Assembly: GCA_024642705.1 (NCBI GenBank) | Contig: JAHEAQ010000016.1 | Location: 1 to 64,000, forward strand | Direction: 5' to 3' | Source of the DNA: Bacteroidota bacterium | Lineage (GTDB): Bacteria > Bacteroidota > Bacteroidia > Chitinophagales > Saprospiraceae | DNA: 64,000 nt | Program-made: the position numbers and the translations under genes | The notes under the pieces: model-generated | The model's database searches: none | What the model was told of the DNA's origin: nothing | The model's input: the letters and a program-made list of their open reading frames with translations, nothing else | Shown here: positions 57,092 through 64,000 of the stretch, in pieces | How positions within the stretch are numbered: position 1 is the stretch's first letter | Layout of the letters: every line of letters begins with the position of its first letter

Positions 57092-57155
57092 TTTGTTCCA
57101 CTTGTTTAAATGTATACGACTGGTTAAGAGAAAATGGTTGCTTGGGGTTTTTCAT
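57087..57155 (-). other. Small ORF overlapping the sigma factor start
   Basis: A 22-codon ORF (starts MKNPKQPFSL, ends VEQN) whose TAA shares one base with the ATT proposed as the sigma factor start, forming ATTAA. Such an overlap could allow reinitiation. It could equally be chance, since AT-rich DNA often has short ORFs. The surrounding 300 bases up to 57397 hold no other recognisable gene. Confidence 0.3.
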
Positions 57156-57397
57156 AATTTAAAAACATAAAACTTACTTTCAATAAAATATTAAAATTCG
57201 GGTGAATGTTTATATCCATTTCTATACTCGAAAAAAATATATTTTGAGAATTATTGGTACTCATGCCTAAAAAATGAATATGAACCGAATTTTCAAAAAC
57301 TTTATACAATTCTTCTTAAAGACAGGATATAAGCTTCTAATATCCAAAAGATCATTTTTAATTAAAACTGACCTTAATTTATCATCAAACAAAGTTA

Positions 57398-58567
57398 CTA
57401 AAATTGAAATTGTAAGTTCACACTGCCAATAAAAGAATTCAATCCTGTATTTCTCATGTAATAAGCTGTTCTAAATTCAATAGATTTGAATGACATTTGC
57501 CTATTTAGTAAATTAGCATGAGCAAGTCCATAAACTGGATAATAACCAAAAGCAACACCCATGTGTTTGCTTTTCAGAGTGCTTAAGTCAAAATCTGACG
57601 TATAATATTGTTCTGTAGAAAGATGGGTTTTGTAAGGAGCAAAATAAATGGACCCTTCTTGAGTGTGGTATCTAAAAAATGGTGAAATACTAATGCTATT
57701 ATTTATTTTTATCGGAAGTTCAAGGCTTGCAGTATGCGCTTTAATTCCAAAATCGTCTTCGTAATACCGGTAATATGATCGCAAAATAAATCTGTCACTG
57801 ATAAAATAATTAAATTGAACACTTAATGGGATTTTTAATCTCGACTGTGGTAATCGTTCGATATCTAGTGTATTCATATCACTGAAATATACTCTATGAA
57901 AAGGAGTAGAAAGCAGGCCAGTCATATAAATAGCTTCAGCACTTATAGCTATTTGCATTTGCTTGTTGAGTACTTGAGAAAAAACTGCAGATAAATTGTA
58001 AGAACTTCTTTTATTTGTTGGAATGGTTACGGTTCTGCGAAGTTCAATAGGAAAATAGGGTCTCCATTGATCAATGAAAGCTTGAGCTTGAAAACTCAAT
58101 TCAGTATTCCCTTGATTCCATTCTTTTGCAAAATTAAGCCCTCCATTAATTGAAGTGTAATCGAATTCATTGCTAAACCCAACTCTACCTCCATAAGTTA
58201 ATCCTTTTCCAAGATCTTTTTGAGTGAATCCTAGATTTCCATACACTCTAGTATCTTGGACAGAAGCTGAAGACATACGTGCATCAATCATATCCGTTGA
58301 TGCGGATGTATATGCATCAGCACCAACTGTAATTTGCAAACTTTTAGCTGAATCAATTGGAATATTGACAATCAACATGCTTGCACCGTCAATCAAATGT
58401 TCGGTACCAATTCCTCCTTCTACAGCTGAATTATTTCCTTCTTGTTGGTAATAACTAGCTAAAAAATTTACATCTATTGCTTTATCATTTCCTTTCATTC
58501 TGTATTCGCTTTGTGAATAAGTAAGAATAGGTATAAGAAAAACAACGATTATGGCGATTAATCTCAT
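57398..58567 (-). CDS. DUF3570 family outer-membrane-like protein
   Basis: A 389-residue protein with a signal peptide (IPILTYSQ). The body is a chain of amphipathic strands typical of a beta-barrel, with DUF3570 hallmarks NFLASYYQQEGNNSAVEGG near the start, VGADAYTSASTDMID, and a strand end SVNLQFQF at the C-terminus that fits outer-membrane insertion. It is the last gene of the thioredoxin - ApbE - DUF4266 - DUF3570 unit. Function in the literature is open. The unit suggests export or display of a modified product or electron carrier. Confidence 0.85.
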   Translation of the reverse strand: MRLIAIIVVFLIPILTYSQSEYRMKGNDKAIDVNFLASYYQQEGNNSAVEGGIGTEHLIDGASMLIVNIPIDSAKSLQITVGADAYTSASTDMIDARMSSASVQDTRVYGNLGFTQKDLGKGLTYGGRVGFSNEFDYTSINGGLNFAKEWNQGNTELSFQAQAFIDQWRPYFPIELRRTVTIPTNKRSSYNLSAVFSQVLNKQMQIAISAEAIYMTGLLSTPFHRVYFSDMNTLDIERLPQSRLKIPLSVQFNYFISDRFILRSYYRYYEDDFGIKAHTASLELPIKINNSISISPFFRYHTQEGSIYFAPYKTHLSTEQYYTSDFDLSTLKSKHMGVAFGYYPVYGLAHANLLNRQMSFKSIEFRTAYYMRNTGLNSFIGSVNLQFQF

Positions 58568-58717
58568 TTTTTAAGTTTAATGGATAAATATGAAGAACTG
58601 ATAATAGTAGAATTCAAATTATAATTCATTTCGCTATCCTATTTTTGGTTAGAAAAAATATTAGGTTTTAGAAATGATGAGGTGAGCTGAATTCTAAAAA
58701 TTACTAATTCAAAATTC

Positions 58718-58936
58718 TTAATTACAACCACATCCTCCTCCAACTTTTCCCCCATTTGCTCCAGATGCGCCTTCCCTATAAGATTGAAAATTTGATTCAA
58801 ATGTGACGATCTTTTTCTGACTCAGAACCATGTCTTTTTCATTGATGTGCATTTTCTGATATGGTGCTACAGCGCATGAACTCGTCACAAATAAGACAAC
58901 CGGTGTTATGATTATTAATTTAATTATATTTTTCAT
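58718..58936 (-). CDS. DUF4266 small lipoprotein with GGGCGCN tail
   Basis: A 72-residue lipoprotein from ATG at 58936; an upstream TTG at 58957 would spoil the signal. The lipobox is TSSCA. The mature peptide of about 50 residues ends SYREGASGANGGKVGGGCGCN. The REGxSG-rich, glycine-rich ending with two cysteines is the conserved DUF4266 hallmark. The EGASGAN stretch loosely resembles the ApbE acceptor motif DxxTGAT but has Asn at the FMN-bearing position, so it is not a clear acceptor. It sits between ApbE and DUF3570 and may be the substrate of the unit's enzymes. Confidence 0.85.
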   Translation of the reverse strand: MKNIIKLIIITPVVLFVTSSCAVAPYQKMHINEKDMVLSQKKIVTFESNFQSYREGASGANGGKVGGGCGCN

Positions 58937-58994
58937 TTTAATAATTGATCGATTCAAAATTTAAGATAAACAGGTTAGTTTGAAAAAAACCTGA

Positions 58995-59987
58995 TTAATT
59001 GTAGTTCAATTTTAAGTTTTCGGAATGAATTATTTCATCATCATCCGTTAAAATAATGCCTTCCACATTTTTAAGTTTGTTGATTAGAAACAAACCTTCT
59101 TCTTTACCCAAAACAAATACAGAAGTTGCCAAGGCGTCAGCAATTTCAGCATCTGGGCAAATTATGGTAACACTTTTGATCCCTGAAGTAGGATATCCTG
59201 TTCTTGGATTGATAATATGAGCAAACCTTTTGCCTTCACTCGTGAAAAATTTCTCATAGTTCCCTGAAGTTACAACAGCACAATTATTAACCGACAAGTC
59301 AGCTATTTCTCTTTTTGGGTTTTTAGGATCGCTAATTTTTATGTCCCATAATTCAGAATTTGTTGAGGTTTTTCCCCAAATCAATAAATCGCCACTTGCA
59401 TTAACTATGCCTCCTTGCACACCTTCAATCTTTTCAATCAATGCTTTTGCTTTATTCGCAGCATAACCCTTTCCTATTGCACCAAAACCGATTTTCATTC
59501 CTTTCTCTTTCAAAAAAACCATGTTATTTTCCATGAGTTCGATATTTTCCCAATTAATTTTGGATTTTGCCTCTTCTATGTCTTTACTAGAAGGCAACGA
59601 ATGTTCTTTTCTATCAAACACATAAACTTTATCCATTGATGCAAAAGAAATGTCGAACGCCCCATTGGTCAATGCGGATATTTTTTTCGCTCTATGAATA
59701 AGATCGTACAATTCTTTGTCTACTTTTACCGGAACGATGCCAGCATTCCGATTAATTTCGCTGGTTTGAGAATTTTCATCCCAAGATGAAATCAATTTTT
59801 CAATTCTAGATACCTCTGCAATTCCTTTATTAATTGCATTCCATCCTATATATTCATTCTCAGCAACAATTCTAAAAACAAATTTACACCCCATGAGCTT
59901 CGTCTCCTTTTCAACTGAAACACTAGACTGTCCCTTGACAAATAAAAAAGAAAACAAACACAAAATTGACAATGATAACAATCTCAT
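58995..59987 (-). CDS. apbE: FAD:protein FMN transferase ApbE (copy 2)
   Basis: A 330-residue ApbE with a signal peptide (LFSFLFVKGQ). Motifs are KLMGCKFVFRIVAE in place of the usual GTxY start, MKIGFGAIGKGYAANKA, the IVNASGDLLIWGK strand, FAHIINPRTGYPTSG, and the metal site ADALATSVFVLG. It differs considerably from copy 1 at 28330-29340, as expected for a paralogue with its own target. The start overlaps the thioredoxin gene by one base, and DUF4266 follows 58 bases on. The target may be encoded in the unit or elsewhere. Confidence 0.92.
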   Translation of the reverse strand: MRLLSLSILCLFSFLFVKGQSSVSVEKETKLMGCKFVFRIVAENEYIGWNAINKGIAEVSRIEKLISSWDENSQTSEINRNAGIVPVKVDKELYDLIHRAKKISALTNGAFDISFASMDKVYVFDRKEHSLPSSKDIEEAKSKINWENIELMENNMVFLKEKGMKIGFGAIGKGYAANKAKALIEKIEGVQGGIVNASGDLLIWGKTSTNSELWDIKISDPKNPKREIADLSVNNCAVVTSGNYEKFFTSEGKRFAHIINPRTGYPTSGIKSVTIICPDAEIADALATSVFVLGKEEGLFLINKLKNVEGIILTDDDEIIHSENLKLNYN

Positions 59988-60415
59988 TATATCAAAGATT
60001 TTATTTCTTTAGTAAAAGCCTTCGGAGTTTGATTGTCAAATTTTAAATGTTTTATTACCGCCCCTTGGGAATCTAATAATACAATGTGAGGAAATAATCC
60101 TGAAGGGTTGTACTTAGAAGCTAATTTTTCATTGTAAGCAGTTTGTTCTGCTGGCAATTTATTTTTCTTTTTAGCAGGAAAATCAAGGTATACAACGACT
60201 AAATTATCTTTTTCAAAACTTTTAAAATCTTCGGCAAGCAATATAGTTTCCTTAAATTTCATACAAGGAATACACCAATCTGATCCAGCAAAAACCACTA
60301 AAATCTCTTTATTCTGATCAGAAGCAATTTTCTGTGCAGATTCCAAATTCGTTTGCCATTCCACTGGATTATTGAAAATGAACAAACTTTGCAACAAAAT
60401 GAATATTGATAACAT
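59987..60415 (-). CDS. Thioredoxin-like protein, periplasmic
   Basis: A 142-residue thioredoxin fold with a signal-like hydrophobic start (MLSIFILLQSLFIFN). The redox motif is SDWCIPCMKF, followed by YNPSGLFPHIVLLDSQG with the cis-proline. It resembles the thioredoxin_7/DsbDgamma-like type. It heads the ApbE - DUF4266 - DUF3570 unit and could reduce or assemble the cysteines of the DUF4266 tail. Confidence 0.88.
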   Translation of the reverse strand: MLSIFILLQSLFIFNNPVEWQTNLESAQKIASDQNKEILVVFAGSDWCIPCMKFKETILLAEDFKSFEKDNLVVVYLDFPAKKKNKLPAEQTAYNEKLASKYNPSGLFPHIVLLDSQGAVIKHLKFDNQTPKAFTKEIKSLI

Positions 60416-60656
60416 AAATAATATTTTAATTATTAGTAATACGGACGAAAAGATCGAATTGGTTGCTAGGGTTTCTTGAATTAAAAAAATAATTTATAAC
60501 AAATTTATAGAGGTTGTATATAAACATAAAGGGATACTCGAATATTGCTATTTGAAAATTTCAGCGTGTTAAAATTATTTTAAATATTTACATGGTTTAG
60601 CCCAAGATTAGGCCAATAAGTATTGAAGAGATTCAGGTAGGCCAGTAAATAAGATT

Positions 60657-61862
60657 TTATTCAATTGAATGTGCAATTTTTGGTTCAAAATTCACCATTA
60701 AAAAATAAGCAACAATCAATATTGAGACCGATCCAGTAATTATAAAAAAGAATTGAGCTCCAAATCCATACCATACCAGTCCGCCAAGAAAACTTGAAAG
60801 CATTGCTGCAATGCTATTAAAAGCTTCATAATTGCCAATTGCAGAACCTACTTCTTTTCCTCCAACTACGTTGCTTATCCATGCTTTTGCTACCCCTTCA
60901 GTACAAGAAGCATATAATCCATACAATAAAAAAAGTGCAAAAATGAACGGAGAAAATCTTGTGGTTAATCCAAGGCAAAAATAAACAATTGAGAACAACC
61001 CTATTCCAATTATAAAAATCTTTTTAAGCCCAAGTTTATCAGCCAATATTCCTATCGGGTATGCCGAAAGTGCATAGATTAAATTATAGAAAACATAAAT
61101 CCAAATAACTACATTATCCTTTACTCCCAAATTGCTTATGTACAAAAGCAAAAATAAATCTGTGCTATTTACTAATGCAAACAAAAGTAAACCTAGAACT
61201 AATTTTTTATAAGTTTTGGGACTTTTGACAATATACGACCACATCACATAAAGAGAGGGGCGAATTTTCGAAATTGAATTAGAATTGTTTTTTTCTTTGA
61301 TTAATAAGGTAAATAATATCGCTAGCACACCGGGAATAAAAGCAATTAGGAATATCGCTTTATAAGATTCCGGATAGATGGCTAGAAAAATAATCGCAAT
61401 TACGGGACCAATTGAAGCACCTAAAGTGTCCATTGATCTATGAAAACCAAAAATTCGTGCTCTATTTTTTTCATTGGATTCTGCGGATAACAAAGCGTCT
61501 CTAGCTCCAGTCCTTATTCCTTTACCAATTCGATCAGTAACTCGAGCTCCTAATACCCAAAATGCATTTGCCCAAACTGCTAGCAACGGCTTGGATAATG
61601 CACTCAATGCATAACCTAATTGAACAAAAGGTAATCTTTTTAATGCCAAATCAGACCATCTTCCAAAATATGCTTTACTAAGTCCAGCAGTTGCTTGAGC
61701 TATTCCTTCTAATATTCCTATTCCTAAAACTGTAAATCCAATACTCTTCAAATAAAAAGGCATAATTGGATAAAGCATTTCACTTGCCATATCAGTAAAA
61801 AGGCTTACTAAGCCTAACAATAAAACTGTTTTAGTGATTTTGCTCTTTGCTTTTGGGACCAC
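60657..61862 (-). CDS. MFS transporter
   Basis: A 401-residue major facilitator with about 12 hydrophobic segments. The GxxSD-like FGRWSDLALKR lies in the loop after helix 2, and the second-half GILADKLGLKKIF loop is present. The start is GTG at 61862 because no ATG is available in frame. The signature VLGARVTDRIGKGIRTGARDAL is typical of a conserved bacterial subfamily of unknown substrate. It lies 42 bases after the polyphosphate glucokinase and may be co-transcribed. Confidence 0.88.
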   Translation of the reverse strand: MVPKAKSKITKTVLLLGLVSLFTDMASEMLYPIMPFYLKSIGFTVLGIGILEGIAQATAGLSKAYFGRWSDLALKRLPFVQLGYALSALSKPLLAVWANAFWVLGARVTDRIGKGIRTGARDALLSAESNEKNRARIFGFHRSMDTLGASIGPVIAIIFLAIYPESYKAIFLIAFIPGVLAILFTLLIKEKNNSNSISKIRPSLYVMWSYIVKSPKTYKKLVLGLLLFALVNSTDLFLLLYISNLGVKDNVVIWIYVFYNLIYALSAYPIGILADKLGLKKIFIIGIGLFSIVYFCLGLTTRFSPFIFALFLLYGLYASCTEGVAKAWISNVVGGKEVGSAIGNYEAFNSIAAMLSSFLGGLVWYGFGAQFFFIITGSVSILIVAYFLMVNFEPKIAHSIE

Positions 61863-61904
61863 CTATTTATTCTTGGATTCTACTGAAATTAATTATAATT
61901 GGAA

Positions 61905-62663
61905 CTAAGAAAAATGTCTTTTTGCAGCCATTGCTGCCCCTATTATACCTGCATCATTTTCAAATTTCGCAATAACTATGGGTGTATCAATCGTCAACTT
62001 GTGCTGAAATTTTTCAAATTTAGTACTTGCTCCTCCTCCCAGAATAAATAAATCTGGCGAAAAAGTGGTAACTATATGATTTAGAAAGAAATCAAATCTC
62101 TTGCCCCAAGCTTTCCAAGATAATTCGCTAATTTTCCTTGCTTTATCTCCAGCATAAAACTCAATAGGTTTCCCTTTTTTACCAAAAATTCTGCCCAATT
62201 CAATGTTTGGTATCAATTGACCGTTGTAAAATACGCCTGAGCCAAGGCCTGTTCCAATAGTTATCATAATTACCATACCATCGTCTTTGCCTTTTCCTGC
62301 GCCTAACTCCATTTCTGCAATTCCTGCAGAATCGGCGTCATTGAAAACAATATATTGATGCCCAGTTTTTGATTTGAATAATTCATCAATTTGAACGCCT
62401 ACCCAGGATACATCAATATTGCCTGAAGTAATAGCTTTACTTTTTATCACTACAGTTGGAAAACTTACTCCAATGGGCCCATCATACTGAAATTGATCTA
62501 CTAATTCTTTGACCGTATCTGCAATATTTTCAGGAGTTGCTGGATCAGGAGTATCCAATCTAATGCGCTCACTCAGAAAATCTCCATTGCTTGTATTAAC
62601 CAAGGCAGCTTTGATACCTGACCCACCAATATCGATTCCCAAAACACCAATTGAATCACTCAT
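61905..62663 (-). CDS. ppgK: Polyphosphate--glucose phosphotransferase (ROK family)
   Basis: PpgK phosphorylates glucose using polyphosphate, and often ATP. The 252-residue length, the N-terminal LGIDIGGSGIKAALV, ITIGTGLGSGVFYNGQL, the aspartate of FNDADSAG and the C-terminal LILGGGAS are typical for this ROK branch. The characteristic WxGVQIDEL segment near residue 87 fits the polyphosphate-specific type. The product glucose 6-phosphate feeds glycolysis. The neighbours are an MFS transporter and, divergent, a hexuronate gene. Confidence 0.88.
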   Translation of the reverse strand: MSDSIGVLGIDIGGSGIKAALVNTSNGDFLSERIRLDTPDPATPENIADTVKELVDQFQYDGPIGVSFPTVVIKSKAITSGNIDVSWVGVQIDELFKSKTGHQYIVFNDADSAGIAEMELGAGKGKDDGMVIMITIGTGLGSGVFYNGQLIPNIELGRIFGKKGKPIEFYAGDKARKISELSWKAWGKRFDFFLNHIVTTFSPDLFILGGGASTKFEKFQHKLTIDTPIVIAKFENDAGIIGAAMAAKRHFS

Positions 62664-62909
62664 AAATTAATAAATTTTATTCTAGTTTTAAAAATAATTA
62701 CATATACCAATGACAATTTAAAGAATTAAAATCAATCGAAACAAATTGATTTTATCAATATTATTCATTTTTACAAAAAAATAATTTTAACTCCATGTAA
62801 AATTTCAAATAAAATATAACACAGGATTGAATTTTGTAATTTCATAGAAGATTGAATATCTTTTTTTAATTTCACAGTTAACAACCATAATTAAATAAAA
62901 AATAAACCT

Positions 62910-64000
62910 TGAAAAAACTAAATCGAAAAACTGCTAATATTAATCAAATTTATCCTGAAAGAATTTTGCAATTTGGGGGAGGAAATTTTTTAAGAGGCTT
63001 CGTTGATTGGATAATTGAAAGATATAATCGGCAATCTAACGATGAAAAATTAGGCATTGTAGTCATTAAAGTTCGGAAAGAAGGCAGTTATCAAGACTGG
63101 AAAGATCAAGATGGTCTTTTCCATATGTTTATTAAAGGTTATGCTAATGGAAAAATTATAGACGAGAAAACACTTATCAAGAGCGTTGGTAGAATAATAC
63201 ATGCTCATGGTGACTGGATTGAATTCATAAATTCTGCACAACAGCCTTTGTTAAATATCATTATATCAAATACCACAGAAACGGGAATAAATTTTGATGA
63301 AAATGACAATATAGATCAAACTCCTTCTACTTTTCCTGGCCAACTTTGTCAATGGCTATACCATCGGTTTACCTATTTTAACGGTGTGCGGAAAGCAGGT
63401 TGTATTATTATTCCTTGCGAACTTATAAATAATAATGGAGAATTATTAAAACAAGTATTACTCCAATATGCAATTCATTGGAATTATGGTGATGCTTTCA
63501 TCAAATGGTTAGAAAATGAAAATCATTTTTGCAATACATTGGTTGACCGAATCGTCTCTGGTATTAAAGAAGAAAATATTCAAAAATATCAAGAAAGAGT
63601 TGGTTATGAAGATCAATTGATGACAGAAAGCGAACCTTATCATTTGTGGGCAATTGAATCTAAATATGACATTGGATCTAGACTTTCGCTTAACCGAATT
63701 GGTTTAAATGTTATTTATACTACTAACCTTAAGCCATATAGAGAATTAAAGTTGAAAATTTTAAATGGTGCTCATTCATCTATGGTTCCTATTGGACTAC
63801 TCTTAAAACTTGAGAAAGTGATTGATGTGATGAATCATGAAAACCTCAGTACGTTTATTGAAAAATTGATTCTCGAAGAAGTTTTACCTAGTCTGGATGT
63901 CGATAAAGAATCGGGAAAAGAATTTGCTAATGAAGTAATCGATAGATTTAAAAATCCATTTCTAGATCATTATTTAAAATCCATTTCCCTTTATTCGATC
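62910..64000 (+). CDS. uxaB: Tagaturonate reductase, 3' end outside the window
   Basis: An incomplete reading of 363 codons, still open at the window edge. The start is TTG at 62910; an in-frame stop lies two codons upstream and no ATG precedes the conserved Rossmann motif. The N-terminal YPERILQFGGGNFLRGFVDW, the SNTTETG strand, LVDRIVSG and LKILNGAHSS match the mannitol dehydrogenase-type altronate oxidoreductase UxaB. This enzyme reduces tagaturonate to altronate in hexuronate degradation. No other uxa genes are visible before the end; they may follow. The full protein is expected to be about 480 residues. Confidence 0.85.

Noticed and set aside
57124-57309. A 61-codon minus-strand ORF upstream of the sigma factor.
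   Set aside because: Composition is random-like and it overlaps the sigma leader frame; only the shorter 22-codon ORF was kept, as an uncertain item.
1-64000. CRISPR arrays, rRNA genes, prophage or complete IS elements.
   Set aside because: No regularly spaced repeats, no rRNA sequence, no transposase, integrase or phage structural genes were seen on either strand.

Overview
The window reads as a chromosomal piece of an AT-rich member of the Bacteroidota. Support comes from a 2171-residue secreted protein ending in a type IX secretion sorting domain, promoter-like TAnnTTTG boxes, many SusD-style lipoprotein signals, and the run miaB - sigma54 activator - lptE - secG - groES - groEL. The multi-domain adhesin and secreted proteins resemble those of Saprospiria, but family rank cannot be settled by eye. 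No plasmid, phage, IS transposase or CRISPR array was found.

Layout. 0-3 kb: a TPR/TonB-C-like protein, a gene-free stretch with two tandem copies of a structured RNA-like element, and a thiolase. 3.3-6.1 kb: a secreted dehydrogenase-PKD-cytochrome c fusion. 6.3-12.9 kb: miaB, a sigma54-type activator, lptE, a hypothetical, secG, then groES-groEL behind a symmetric operator-like dyad. 13-18 kb: a tricorn-type protease and a beta-helix protein. 18-24 kb (minus): an SDR / alpha-oxoamine synthase / VOC operon (sphingoid or sulfonolipid-like chemistry) and a GMC dehydrogenase pair. 24-31 kb (minus): an MbnP-MbnP-MbnH-like set, an exonuclease, ApbE, DoxX, PanD and TerC. 31.8-38.4 kb: the giant secreted protein. 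38.4-39.3 kb: a cluster of small palindromic repeats. 39-43.7 kb: TesB thioesterase, tRNA-Ser, CorA and a DedA protein.

43.7-52.6 kb is the most distinctive part. Two convergent operons carry three different ATP-grasp ligases, a GCS2-type carboxylate-amine ligase, a class I glutamine amidotransferase, an M17 aminopeptidase and two esterases. This is the gene content expected of a pathway that makes or trims a small amide-linked (peptide-like) molecule. The product is unknown.

52.7-55 kb holds sulfur-handling rhodanese and persulfide-dioxygenase-like genes. 55-57 kb holds an ECF sigma factor, apparently without an ATG/GTG/TTG start, and its anti-sigma/outer-membrane partner. 57-60.4 kb is a thioredoxin - ApbE - DUF4266 - DUF3570 unit with a small glycine/cysteine-tailed lipoprotein. 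The window closes with an MFS transporter, a polyphosphate glucokinase and a truncated tagaturonate reductase. Several genes clearly start at TTG or GTG. All functional calls come from motif recognition by eye; no database search was run.
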